A stretch of 64,000 nt of DNA from an uncultured Aquimarina sp. (GTDB lineage Bacteria > Bacteroidota > Bacteroidia > Flavobacteriales > Flavobacteriaceae). The DNA lies in assembly GCA_947498455.1 (NCBI GenBank), contig CANMKK010000001.1, positions 310,001-374,000 on the forward strand. Reading direction: 5' to 3'. Below the pieces are notes generated by a model. That model was given only the letters and a program-made list of their open reading frames with translations. It made no database searches and was not told the origin of the DNA. The position numbers and the translations under genes are program-made. This document shows, piece after piece, positions 51,701 to 61,859 of the stretch (within the stretch, counting starts at the first letter, position 1; every line of letters starts with the position of its first letter).

Positions 51701-54700
51701 ATATTTAAATTACCGTCATAGTATGTACTATATGCCCAATTAGCAGTACCTTCTTCTTGCCAACATTGTGGTCTACTATATTCTGTGAAATTTTCTATAA
51801 AAGGTACATCAAAAGGATCGCAATCCGTCGTAAATCTTAATGGCCCAATAAAATCACCATTATCCCCTATTCCACAAACAGATCTTAAGTACACTTCGTA
51901 ATTTGTTGTGGGTTGTAATTCTGAAATCTCATATGGATTCTCAGTAACAATTTCATTTATTGCTGTTGATGGTGTAAAACCTTGTGGACCATATTGTAGT
52001 TCCCAGTTCGATTCATCTCCCGATACTATCCAAGATATCGTTGCGGACCTTCCCTTAATATTAGAAACTTCTAATTGATATGGATTAAGGCACGAAGGCA
52101 TCTCATCGACTTTTATTTCATCTATAAGAATATCATTATACTCGGAATTACCTGGGCTATTTTTTGTTACAGTAAATCGTACTTGTATCGATCCACTGAT
52201 CGTGTAAGCTTCTAAATCTATTACAACATCTCTCCATCCTGCCGTATTCTCCTGAATTTGTAAAATTATATTCCAATTTACTCCATCATAAAACTCTACC
52301 ATTAATGTATTGTACGTATTATCAATGGTGTTTTTACTAAATACAGAAAACTGAATTGAAGGCTCTGTTAATGTCGAGATGTCAATTAATGGAGTACTTA
52401 ATACTGATACTTGATTTTCTCCATTTGGATACGAACCATCTACCCAAGCATAATTTGTATTCCTAGAGATATTGCGATCTCCGGCTTGAGAAGCATCATA
52501 GCTTGCATTAAGATTATAATTCCAAGAATTAGCAGTAGACCAACATTCTGGTATATTAAACGCTTCAAAACTTTCTATAAATGGTGCTTGTGTAACTGAA
52601 CATAAGGTTTCAAAAGTTATAGGACCTACCAAATCACTAACACCTCCAATTACACAATTACCTCTTATATACACATCGTATAAAGTTTTTGGTTCTAAAT
52701 TAGGTATGGTATAGAAAAGATCATTACTAGTCACGACGGTTCCTGATCCTTCATCAAACCCTGAATATCCATATTCTAAATTCCAGGAAGAGGCTTGATC
52801 ATCTGATAACCAACTTAATGTTACAGAAGTATCATCTACATTATTCAGAACAAACTCCGTTGGTTTATTACAATTAGGAAATGGTTCACAAATAACGGTA
52901 GCATCCCATCCGGGAGCAGATATTATAGAATCTGAGTAAAATACAAATGTTAAACTTCCAGAAGCATCAGAAGCTATAAATGTCCCAGGGTTAACTGTCC
53001 CTGTATATCCAGATCCTTCGTGTAATCTAGGATATGTATCATCTGGGCCATCATATATCTTCAAAAAGTCCCAACCGCTTTCTACATTAAAAGAATTGAA
53101 AACTACCCTTACTCTTTCTCCAGATATACTAGGGCTAATAACTGTTGTAGAAATTTCATTAAGAGGGTAATCTCCATCAACTCCTCCCGGGTCGTAAAAA
53201 TGATCTCCCGCACAGAAATCGCCAGTTGTCGACACAGTAATTGGACCAATAAAGATTCCTGTTCCTCCAACTGTACAAGTAGATCTTAGATAAAAATCAT
53301 AGCTAATCAATGAATTTAATTCTGTTACTTCATAAGACTGTGTATCTGCAGATACTCTTGTACCTGTACCTATTTCAAATCCTATAGTACCATATTCTAT
53401 TTCCCAGGCTGAAGAATTTTCATCCAACCACTCCAAACCTATATATGTAGGTCCTGCAGAAACAGATTTAAAATTTTCTGGTGTCGAACATTTTGTAGTA
53501 AAAGAAAACACCTGAGAAAATTCGCCAACTCCACAAGAATTTATATTTCTTACTCTCCAATAATACTCTGTATCATAATTTAAATTCTGTGCTATATAGT
53601 TATTTTCTGAAATTATTGACGATTCTATAATTGTGGAAAAATTAGTAGTAGTGGCAATTTCGATTTCATAATTCTTCGTATTTATGTCTGCAGACCAAAC
53701 AAAAGGTAATTCAATATCAAAACCGATTTCATTGTCTAGAGGAGTTTCTAATGTCGTAGGTATAATTGTGTTTTCGTACACTTCTAACGTCGCTTCAATA
53801 ACCTTTTCTACTCCAGAATTAGAAATACCTTTTATTAAAAAGTTATAAGACCCAACTACAATATTTTCTGTATCAGTAATTGTAAACACTATCGGTGTTC
53901 CTTGTAATTGACTTCCATTTATTATAGGTGGATTAAAAGTTGCCTGTGCCCCTATTGGTAGATTTTCTACAGAAAAAGTAACTTCTTCATTAAAATCTAA
54001 AAATGTCAAATATTCTAAATCATAAACTCCATCAACCGATTGACATACATCCTGAGAAAAATCAGAAGTAGTAATTACAAACTCCGAAGCCTGAACTGTA
54101 AAATTAATAGCATTAACCGCAAAGAATATACTATTCGAAGCTCTTATCATAATTCTGGCAGAAGTAGAACTATCTACATTTGGTAAAGAAAAAGTTTGTG
54201 ATCCATCATTTTCTGTATCATCCTGCAAAATATAAGGATAAGTATACCCTCCATCTATAGAAAGTAAAATATCAACTGTATCTGTATTTACAGGAGCTCG
54301 ATCTGTATTCGCCACATCCCAATTAACAGTAACCTGATCGCCTACATTCCATGTCTCTACTGTACTTTGCGAGGTTACTATAAATGGACCTGCATTAGCA
54401 TCTACAGTAATTTGCATACTATCGGTATTCGTTTGCCCGCCATTTAGAATATTATCTCTTACTGTTAGTTCGAACTGCATTGTTCTAGCTACAGAAGGTA
54501 TTACCTCCCAAGTTGGTGTAAGATTCCCCATTAAAACATCATCCAATTGAGGCATATATCTAATGGGGGTATCAACAGGCAATTTAGACCTAAACAATGG
54601 TCCATTTACCCAATTAGATTGTGGAGCACTAGACGAAAATGTGTCTTCGGGATCGTTCTGTTCCCAGCAATAAGTTAAATTAGTATCCCCATCGCTATCT

Positions 54701-56045
54701 GTTGCAGTTCCTTCTAAAATAAAAGCAGTGGACTTAGGGATAACATAATCATTACCTGCATCTACTACCGGAACCGAGTTTCCTGTTGCAATTATTTCGG
54801 CACAACTACTGTTTGTGATTGTCCATATAGCAACATCCCGAATATCTACATAATTGAAATAATCATCTGGCTCGTTCTGAACGTTGGTTGGACAAATTCC
54901 CGCATACCCCATAATGGTACTTCCACTTCCCGGCTCTACTTCACTATTGAAACCACTTCTACAATTAGAACTACTTTGTACATGATATCCTCCAAATTGA
55001 TGTCCAAATTCGTGTGCTACAATCATATTAAAATGATCCGAACTAGGGTCACTATGTGTGGTAAAAGCACTTCCTTTTTTCCCATCGGTGCAAACACAGG
55101 CGATACAACCTGCATTTCCATATATTGCATTTTCTGAATGGAATAAATGTCCTACATCATAAGCAGTAGTTCCAATTGTAAGGTCATTATCTATAGTATT
55201 TTGTAACTGATCATTGAGACTACTTCCTGTAGTATAAGGATCACTTTCCGGATCTAAAAATAGTAATGAATCATTTTCCGGAATGATTTGCATCGTAACT
55301 CCAAAATCTCTTTCGAAAATACCATTTACTCTATTTATAGAAGTTACCATTGCAGCCATTACTTTAGCTTTCCTTTCTACGTCATCAACTTCTGTCCCAT
55401 CTAAAAAAAACTGTGCATACTCACCACTTACCGATAAAGCTAAACGGTATCTTCTTAAACTAGCATCATTAGCATTCTTATTGTATATCCTTTATTTAGT
55501 GCTAATCTTTTTTTACCCGCATCTTCAATTTGACAATCAAAATCTGAAATAAGATCCTCATTCTTGGAGTCATATAAAACATGAGATATTTTATTTGTTG
55601 GTTTAATGATTAACGTACTTTTTCCTGGTCGAACGATATTTCCACTTAAACCTTTTTTCGGATAATAACTAAAGCGTATTATCTCATTGGGGTTCTCGAT
55701 TGAAACCCCTACAAATGTCTGAACTTCTGGATATTTAATTGACAATTGTGGGTGCATAACTTCTGTTCTCTGCACAACAAAATTTATAGCTTTACTGTTT
55801 TCATCAGGAAAACTCATTATATACTTCTGATTATTCTTTGAAAACCTATAAGGGACACCCTTTATAATGTTTTCGACTCTTTGAGGATTTATATCAAAGG
55901 TTATATGTTTACTTTGATCTGTAACTCCATTTTTGGCATAAGTACTTGTCGAGCTTCTCCAATAAATATCTTGTGCAGATATATTAGAACAAAACGCTAG
56001 TAAAAATAATACCCCAATACATAATTGCGAAGTAATTTTACTCAT
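48790..56045 (-). pseudogene. Giant T9SS reprolysin-like metalloprotease with a single-base frameshift
   Basis: The N-terminal part starts at the ATG at 56045 (MSKITSQ, signal peptide to NISAQ) and continues to IEDAGKKRLALNKGYTIR. There the frame breaks: the sequence around 55471-55479 (GCATTCTT on the plus strand) lacks one base; adding one A on the coding strand restores IRNANDASLRRYRLALSVSGEYAQ and joins the long frame ending at 48790. Combined length about 2,415 residues. It contains HEFGHQFGGYH and STIMGYAG (metzincin site and Met-turn), FN3 domains, two CUB-like domains (CAGDHFYDPGG, CAGAHFYDSGG), three MAM-like plus FN3 modules about 777 bp apart, a further secreted domain and a C-terminal type A T9SS domain (ITPNPNNGSF to KKIIVE). 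The break may be real decay or a sequencing or assembly error. Confidence 0.88.
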
Positions 56046-56579
56046 AAAAAACAATGTTTTAATTAAAAAAAATAAAAATTAAACTAGATTAACACATAGA
56101 AGGATACAATCCTCTTTTATGGATTTCCCCAAATTAAATCATTGCTCTTGCATAAGCGATGACCTAAACTGTAAGTAAATAGTTAGAATATATGGTTTTT
56201 TTATACCATTTATCAAATAAAATTACCGATCAAAATTGTTTCTTTTGGTTCAGATTACGGTAATCTTATATAAGAACTGGCATTACTATCTAATTACTTT
56301 AATCATGAAATATTTTATAACTTTTAGATCATTATTTGAATATTTAAAAAATAAGGGAAATTTCCTATTTAAAAAACAATCGTATTTTGATCTATCCATT
56401 TTAAAAACAATCATAAACATCCATTCATGTATTAGTGTTTTAAGGAATGAATTTGTTACCTCTAAAAAGCGTTTTTTTTATAAAAACAGAAAAAAGATTT
56501 GAGTAAACTCTAAATCAATACATAAAAAATATAATATCGGATCCTTGGTAAATTCATTTTTTAGGCTCAATATAATATG
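56046..56579. other. Intergenic region, nothing recognised
   Basis: 534 bp, very AT-rich. One 88-codon frame (56236-56502) looks like chance. No repeat copy seen. Confidence 0.5.
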
Positions 56580-57035
56580 TTACTTAAGTAATCTTGTATC
56601 AAAATCGAATGGTTCGACTTGCACTAATTTTACTAAATCAAAATTAGGGTGTAATGGGTTAACAAGAAGATTTTGTTCTTTGGGTATGATAATACTTGGA
56701 ACTTTTAACCCTAAGTATTTGTTTTCGGATATCCAATTCATTGCAAAATGTTGAATTCCTGTAGAAGGAGGAATTTTATTCCAATCTTTGGGCAATTCTT
56801 TTATGTCAATAGAAGAAATTAATTCATCTGGCACTTCGATAGAAGCCATTGCCATATCATTAGGGAAATAAGCAGCTGGTATATGTGCAAGTACTTCTAA
56901 AGCAGATAAAGCCGCATTAGTACTAGTATACAATACAGCGATTCCTTTAGGGTTCCATCTCCCTCCAACGGTTTTTGCTCCAATACCAGTAAGATCCCTT
57001 ATATACTTCTGTTTGGCGATTCTATATACCAGCAT
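56580..57035 (-). CDS. RES-domain toxin (NAD+-degrading family)
   Basis: A 151-residue RES protein: YRIAKQKY, GGRWNPKGIAVLYTS, SALEVLAH, and the C-terminal region with conserved acidic and aromatic residues. RES toxins are NAD+ phosphorylases or glycohydrolases that stop growth by NAD+ depletion. Its ATG overlaps the stop of the Xre/ParS-type antitoxin gene by one base. Confidence 0.9.
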   Translation of the reverse strand: MLVYRIAKQKYIRDLTGIGAKTVGGRWNPKGIAVLYTSTNAALSALEVLAHIPAAYFPNDMAMASIEVPDELISSIDIKELPKDWNKIPPSTGIQHFAMNWISENKYLGLKVPSIIIPKEQNLLVNPLHPNFDLVKLVQVEPFDFDTRLLK

Positions 57036-57487
57036 TATGCAAAAATTCCATGCTCAATACGTACCAATTCTTCATTCAATAATTGAAATCCAAACGTAGT
57101 ATCTAGTAATTCTTTTGGTTTTTTTGTTGCTAAAGCAATATTAGGATGCTCCATCCAACTTTTAAATCTATTAAGATCTCCAAAAATATTTTCACCTTTA
57201 GAATATAACTTAGCTAATTGCAATGCTTTGGAGCTTGCTTCGGTGCTTAATTTTTTGTTTAATTCATAACGCTGAATTGTACGTTCTGATAAATGTAATA
57301 CATGCGCTAATTCACTAAGGTCAAAATCTATTGTTTTAGCAAGGTGCAATAATGACCTTTTATCTATTCCGTTTCGAGATAATTCTATAAAATCATAGAC
57401 ATTATGCAATGGAATATCTATATTAAGATATCTTAATAAACCTTTACTTTCGAAACTCTCAAAATCTAATGGCGATACTGCTCCCAT
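57035..57487 (-). CDS. Xre/MbcA/ParS-type antitoxin
   Basis: From the ATG at 57487 (MGAVSPLDFESFES) about 150 residues; upstream in-frame starts add an implausible hydrophobic stretch. It has an Xre-like helix-turn-helix (FDLSELAHVLHLSERTIQRY) and a C-terminal MbcA/ParS/Xre domain (KLYSKGENIFGDLNRFKSWM, LLDTTFGFQLLNEELVRIEHG). It neutralises the RES toxin and represses its own operon. Paired direct repeats upstream fit an operator. Confidence 0.9.
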   Translation of the reverse strand: MGAVSPLDFESFESKGLLRYLNIDIPLHNVYDFIELSRNGIDKRSLLHLAKTIDFDLSELAHVLHLSERTIQRYELNKKLSTEASSKALQLAKLYSKGENIFGDLNRFKSWMEHPNIALATKKPKELLDTTFGFQLLNEELVRIEHGIFA

Positions 57488-57508
57488 GGTAAAATATATT
57501 TTGATTTT

Positions 57509-57538
57509 GACAAAAGTACAAAAAATAAAGACAAAAGT
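57509..57538 (-). promoter_or_regulatory. Direct repeats upstream of the RES/Xre operon, operator candidate
   Basis: Two GACAAAAGT repeats (57509-57517 and 57530-57538, plus-strand orientation) are spaced exactly 21 bp apart. On the minus strand the start-proximal copy contains TACTTTTG, a TAnnTTTG match, 25-30 bp before the antitoxin ATG. Two turns of DNA between sites on a promoter suit autoregulation. Confidence 0.5.
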
Positions 57539-57709
57539 CCAAACCAATACCCTAAAATTGAAACTAATCAAAAAAATCTACTTGATTATATATTAATCAT
57601 ACATCTGTTGCCTGAAGAAATGTTATAATTTCGGATATATAATAAGAATAAAAAAACATTGATCAGATTATTAACCAACTCTCTTAGTAAAAGATCAGAC
57701 CAAGTACTA

Positions 57710-57895
57710 ATACGATTTACGCATAAAACTTTCGCATATAGTTCGTTTCTTTTGCACTATATCTGCGTTATAAAATTCAACAATAGCTATACTTCGACGT
57801 AGCTCAGCACAAGTGGCTATTGTTGAATTTTATGCCTTAATCTAGCACAAAATAATTCAAACTTTTTATACGAACTTCTTATCCATAAATCGTAT
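57710..57895. repeat. MITE-like palindromic repeat, copy 3 (most intact)
   Basis: 186 bp with the ends ATACGATTTACGCATAA and TTATCCATAAATCGTAT, an inner inverted pair (AAAATTCAACAATAGC against GCTATTGTTGAATTTT, perfect here) and the central TCGAC-type block. Its perfect inner stem suggests the most recently active or best preserved copy. Confidence 0.9.
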
Positions 57896-58288
57896 AACTC
57901 CTGAAATAACAATAAAAATTTATACCAATTCTTATATGAAATTACAGAAACCTGAATTGAATTGTTTTTTGGGTTCATGTGAAAAAGAAAAAAAGAATCT
58001 GTAAATACATTTATTTACTATTCTAAAAAAGAAAAGGTTAGCAAAGCTAGAATTTAGTTAATAAAAATGAAAAATTTAACATATTCCTAGATACCAGTGT
58101 TTATGGGGCAAATGAGAGGTTTTAAAAAACCATCGCAAACAAAAGTACCTTTTAATAGCAAAAAAATATGATTTTAACGTGAAAATATTGTATCTTGTCG
58201 TCAAATAAGTGTTTTACATCGATAAAATACTTAAAAAAGTAAGATAAAACTTACTTAAAAATGACAGTTAAACCCTAAAACTGAGCTT

Positions 58289-58822
58289 ATGAAAAAAATA
58301 TTACTCTTATTAACATTACTTATCACAACATTAGTAAACGCAAATGTGAAAATTGATATTACAAGCAAATTAATGTTTGTAACCGAAGATACCATAATTG
58401 ATGGTTTAGATGAAAATACGGAAGAAGGTGTAATTTTTATTACAGAATTTTTACACTTGGAACAAGGAGCACGTGTTAAAGTTAGAAACGCCTGTTTAAT
58501 TATTCTTGGAGATATAACTGGTACTGGTGTTCTCGATATCGACGATACAGCTACTGTTACCTTAGAAGGAGAGAAACAAGGTAGATTCACATTCATTAAT
58601 CGATTTTTAGCAGATGCTGCATGTCAGCAAAATACAGGGCTAAAAACTCTTAAAAAAATAAAAGAAGTACCACAAGGTCTAAGTTATAGTATTTACACAT
58701 TAACAGGTAGACTATTAGATAGCGGTATTGTGGATGATTATATTCAAAATTATGTAGACCCTAAGACATATTTTATAAAAATTGAAGGATATAAACTTAG
58801 AAAAATAGTATTTAAAGGCTAA
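58289..58822 (+). CDS. Small secreted protein of unknown function
   Basis: A 177-residue protein with a clear signal peptide (MKKILLLLTLLITTLVNA). The mature part is beta-rich (IITEFLHLEQGARVKVRN, IILGDITGTGVLDID) and ends with a short region resembling a T9SS sorting domain (SYSIYTLTGRLLDSG, YFIKIEGYKLRKIVFKG). I do not recognise the core family. A terminator follows. Confidence 0.7.
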   Translation: MKKILLLLTLLITTLVNANVKIDITSKLMFVTEDTIIDGLDENTEEGVIFITEFLHLEQGARVKVRNACLIILGDITGTGVLDIDDTATVTLEGEKQGRFTFINRFLADAACQQNTGLKTLKKIKEVPQGLSYSIYTLTGRLLDSGIVDDYIQNYVDPKTYFIKIEGYKLRKIVFKG

Positions 58823-58851
58823 TTCAATCATAAAAAGTAAGGTTTTATATG

Positions 58852-58886
58852 ATGGCACGGCAATTTATTAGTCGTGCCTATTTTTA
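58852..58886 (+). terminator. Rho-independent terminator
   Basis: GGCACG at 58854-58859 pairs with CGTGCC at 58873-58878, followed by TATTTTTAT; 30 bp after the secreted-protein gene and before moeA. Confidence 0.7.
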
Positions 58887-58957
58887 TAGTCCAAATTGAA
58901 TTTCGGAATTATAGGTTTCTTCGCTACAAAGCAATATTTTTGAACAAATAATTGTTT

Positions 58958-60139
58958 ATGATTTCAGTGAATCAGGCCTTATCCATAATTTCTTCTGTAG
59001 CCTATACTCCTACTCTAAAAACCGTAGCGATAAGCGAATCCAATGGGTTACAACTTAGTAAGGATATTATCTCCCCTATTCATATGCCCCCATTTCGTCA
59101 ATCAGCAATGGACGGTTATGCACTTAGCATACATAACGAAAATACATATGAGATTATTGGAGAAGTCAAAGCTGGTGATAATCTAAATTATCAACTAAAA
59201 CCCGGACAAGGAGTTCGTATATTTACAGGTGCTAAAGTTCCTGATAGTGCAAATACCGTAGTCATTCAGGAAAAAATATCCAAATCAGAAAATAACATCA
59301 TATTACAGGAAAAAGCTTTTAACGACAAGAACATTAGACCTGTTGGTGAACAAATTAAAAAAGGAGAGATCGCTTTAAAAAAACACACAATATTAACTCC
59401 TGCAGGTCTCGGATTTATTGCTGGTTTAGGTATTAACAAAGTGACTATTTATGCGCCTCCTCGAATAGCAATCATTACAACTGGAAATGAACTGGTACAA
59501 CCAGGTAACGAATTAATAGAGGGAAAAATATATGAAAGTAATTCTATTCAGCTAGAATCTGCTCTTGAGCAATTACGAGTAAAAAATGTTACCAAATATT
59601 TGGTTCAGGATGATTATCAAAATACATTAAAAATAATAGACCTGGCAATTAAAAATAACGATTTGGTATTAATTAGCGGAGGAATATCTGTTGGAGATTA
59701 CGATTTTGTAAAACAAGCACTCTTAGAGTTACACACTGAAGAACTGTTTTATAAAGTAAAACAAAAACCCGGTAAGCCATTATTTTTTGGAAAAAACAAC
59801 AAAACCTTCATTTTTGCTTTACCAGGAAACCCTGCATCTTCACTTACTTGTTTTTATATATACGTAGTTCCAATCATAAAAAAAATGATGGGAATCTCTT
59901 ATTCGGGTTTAAAAAGAAGTCTTAAAAAAATATCCACAGCCTTCATAAAAAAAGGAGATCGCGCACAATTTCTAAAGGCAATTGCAACTGATCAGACTGT
60001 AGAGGTACTTGAAGGACAAAGCTCTGCAATGTTACATACTTTTGCTATTGCAAATGCATTGGTATATATACCAGAAGAAATATCCAAAATAGAAGAAGGA
60101 AGCTTTGTAGAAACAATTTTGCTGCCCAATTATGTGTAG
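58958..60139 (+). CDS. moeA: Molybdopterin molybdotransferase MoeA
   Basis: From the ATG at 58958 about 393 residues (a TTG two codons earlier is possible). Motifs: PPFRQSAMDGYAL, GDNLNYQLKPGQGVRIFTGAKVP, TTGNELVQPG, SGGISVGDYDFVKQAL and ALPGNPASSLTCF. MoeA inserts molybdate into adenylylated molybdopterin. It opens the cofactor gene set but lies 87 bp before the modE-like gene, with an operator between. Confidence 0.95.
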   Translation: MISVNQALSIISSVAYTPTLKTVAISESNGLQLSKDIISPIHMPPFRQSAMDGYALSIHNENTYEIIGEVKAGDNLNYQLKPGQGVRIFTGAKVPDSANTVVIQEKISKSENNIILQEKAFNDKNIRPVGEQIKKGEIALKKHTILTPAGLGFIAGLGINKVTIYAPPRIAIITTGNELVQPGNELIEGKIYESNSIQLESALEQLRVKNVTKYLVQDDYQNTLKIIDLAIKNNDLVLISGGISVGDYDFVKQALLELHTEELFYKVKQKPGKPLFFGKNNKTFIFALPGNPASSLTCFYIYVVPIIKKMMGISYSGLKRSLKKISTAFIKKGDRAQFLKAIATDQTVEVLEGQSSAMLHTFAIANALVYIPEEISKIEEGSFVETILLPNYV

Positions 60140-60192
60140 ATAATAGCTTCCTGAAAATCACAAATATTTCAAAAAAATAGCAGTCGATTAAA

Positions 60193-60224
60193 TTTTCGTT
60201 ATATCTTTCTGGAAATAACGAAAA
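60193..60224 (+). promoter_or_regulatory. ModE-like operator
   Basis: A perfect 10-bp inverted repeat TTTTCGTTAT / ATAACGAAAA separated by 12 nt. The core CGTTAT-N12-ATAACG has the same half-sites and the same 12-nt spacing as I recall for the E. coli ModE operator of modA. It ends 2 bp before the ATG of the modE-like gene, suggesting autoregulation and control of the downstream Moco genes. Confidence 0.75.
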
Positions 60225-60226
60225 TA

Positions 60227-60559
60227 ATGTATCGCATAAAAAGTAGAATCTGGATCGAAGGAAAGGAAGGTGCTTTTCTGGGAGAAGGTAGAATTAGAAT
60301 CCTAAAAGCTATTGCCTGCGAGGGGTCTCTTTCCAAAGCAGCTAAATCATTAGGCATGTCTTATAAAAAAGCTTGGAATTTGGTAGATTCTATGAATAAA
60401 AATGCTCAATTTCCTATCGTAATTACTAATACTGGTGGTAATGGTGGTGGTGGTACGGTTATAACAGAATACGGAATGAAAATGATTCATTCATTCGAGA
60501 AAATAAATGCGAACTGCTGGGAATTTTTGGATCAACAATTGAAAGAACATCAGTTATGA
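60227..60559 (+). CDS. ModE-type winged-helix transcriptional regulator (short form)
   Basis: A 110-residue protein matching the N-terminal DNA-binding domain of ModE: RIKSRIWIEGKEGAFLGEGRIRILKAI, GSLSKAAKSLGMSYKKAWNLVDSMN, and GGNGGGGTVITEYG. The C-terminal molybdate-binding Mop domains of full ModE are missing, as in many short homologues. It probably regulates the Moco operon through the operator directly upstream. Its stop overlaps the mobA start. Confidence 0.9.
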   Translation: MYRIKSRIWIEGKEGAFLGEGRIRILKAIACEGSLSKAAKSLGMSYKKAWNLVDSMNKNAQFPIVITNTGGNGGGGTVITEYGMKMIHSFEKINANCWEFLDQQLKEHQL

Positions 60560-61128
60560 AAAAGAATGAGCTTCCAAACATTACAGGAATTATTCTTGCA
60601 GGAGGAAAAAGTCTGAGAATGGGAGAGGAAAAAGGATTCGTTAATCACAAGAATCGTCCATTTATTTCACATATTCTAGATGCAATAACTTTAATAACAG
60701 ATCAAATAATTATTTGTACCAATAAATCAGAATATGAGGAATTTGGTTATCCCTGTATCCCGGATGAAATACCTAATTGTGGTCCTATTGGTGGTATTTA
60801 TACCGGATTGTTACATTCTAAAACAGAACTAAACTTCATCCTAAGCTGTGATATTCCATTTATAACTACTTCTTTATTAAAAAATATTTTGAAACAACAT
60901 TCAGAAAATTTTGACATAACACATTATACAAATAATCCTCTCATTGGTATTTACAACAACTCCATCACACAATCATTCCTTAAAAGTATGGAGGATAAAC
61001 AATTAAAACTTTTAACATTACTCTCTAACATAAACGTACAAGAGCTTCCCGTAACAAAAGAGGTCACTCCATTATTAAAAAATATAAATACTCCTCAAGA
61101 ATATAAAAAAGCTATAGGATGGAATTGA
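60556..61128 (+). CDS. mobA: Molybdenum cofactor guanylyltransferase MobA
   Basis: A 190-residue nucleotidyltransferase with ILAGGKSLRMGEEKGF, CIPDEIPNCGPIGGIYTGL and LSCDIPFI. It attaches GMP to molybdenum cofactor to make the guanine dinucleotide form, so the target enzyme is probably of the DMSO reductase family. It overlaps the modE-like gene by 4 bp and moaD by 10 bp. Confidence 0.92.
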   Translation: MKKNELPNITGIILAGGKSLRMGEEKGFVNHKNRPFISHILDAITLITDQIIICTNKSEYEEFGYPCIPDEIPNCGPIGGIYTGLLHSKTELNFILSCDIPFITTSLLKNILKQHSENFDITHYTNNPLIGIYNNSITQSFLKSMEDKQLKLLTLLSNINVQELPVTKEVTPLLKNINTPQEYKKAIGWN

Positions 61129-61358
61129 AAATTTTATATTTTGGAATGATTGCAGAAATTACCCAAAAGAAAGAAGAAATACTTTCTGTTCAAGAAAAAT
61201 GTAGTTTGATCGAATTAAAAAATATCCTAAAAAACGAATATCAAGGACTTGGATCTTTGAGTTTTAAAGTAGCAATTGATAGAAAAATATCAACGGATTC
61301 TATTTTATTAGATTCAACTAATGAAATAGCGCTCTTACCTCCTTTCTCTGGAGGATAA
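61119..61358 (+). CDS. moaD: Molybdopterin synthase sulfur carrier subunit MoaD
   Basis: A 79-residue ubiquitin-fold protein ending in the double-glycine tail LLPPFSGG. The C-terminal Gly carries the thiocarboxylate sulfur used by MoaE. No MoeB activator is encoded in the window. It overlaps mobA by 10 bp. Confidence 0.93.
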   Translation: MELKILYFGMIAEITQKKEEILSVQEKCSLIELKNILKNEYQGLGSLSFKVAIDRKISTDSILLDSTNEIALLPPFSGG

Positions 61359-61372
61359 AAAACATAGAAATA

Positions 61373-61813
61373 ATGAAAAAAAGTAAAAAAGTATTTATCG
61401 AAGGACCTATTCCCCCATCTTTCATAGCCAATTCTATAGAAAAACACCAAACCAAAACAACTATTGGGGCTCATGATATATTTTTAGGTCAGGTACGTGC
61501 TGATAAAATAGAAGATAAAGTTGTACAAGCAATCGAATATAGCTCATATATAGAGATGGCACAAGATAAATTTGATGAAATACGAGAAACAACTTTCGAT
61601 AAATTCGAAATTACATGTATGCATATTTATCATAGTTTAGGTATTGTAAAAGCCGGTGAAATATGCCTTTTTGTATTTGTTTCTTCTCCTCATAGAAAAG
61701 TGGCTTTTCGGGCTATTGAATTTCTTGTAGAAAAAATAAAAAGCGAAGTTCCTGTATTTGGAAAAGAAATTTTTGAAGATCAATCACATATTTGGAAAGT
61801 GAATCAGCTTTGA
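61373..61813 (+). CDS. moaE: Molybdopterin synthase catalytic subunit MoaE
   Basis: A 146-residue MoaE: GAHDIFLGQVRADK, YHSLGIVKAGEICLFVFVSSPHRKVAFRAIEFLVEKIK and VPVFGKEIF, with the catalytic Lys in the last motif. With MoaD it converts cyclic pyranopterin phosphate to molybdopterin. 14 bp after moaD. Confidence 0.95.
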   Translation: MKKSKKVFIEGPIPPSFIANSIEKHQTKTTIGAHDIFLGQVRADKIEDKVVQAIEYSSYIEMAQDKFDEIRETTFDKFEITCMHIYHSLGIVKAGEICLFVFVSSPHRKVAFRAIEFLVEKIKSEVPVFGKEIFEDQSHIWKVNQL

Positions 61814-61859
61814 TCTAAGAAGAATTTCAAATATAATTAATAAGAAAGAAAGTGAATAG

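Larger units (their letters stand above)
57488..58288. other. Intergenic region with MITE copy 3
   Basis: About 800 bp. It holds the operator-like repeats, MITE copy 3 (57710-57895) and an AT-rich leader of the secreted-protein gene. No further gene. Confidence 0.55.

Noticed and set aside
56236..56502. 88-codon plus-strand frame
   Set aside because: Very AT-rich, composition driven (many Phe, Ile, Lys, Tyr), no coding neighbours; probably chance.
57488..57571. Hydrophobic N-terminal extension of the antitoxin
   Set aside because: It would cover the operator-like repeats and promoter, and antitoxins of this family are soluble.
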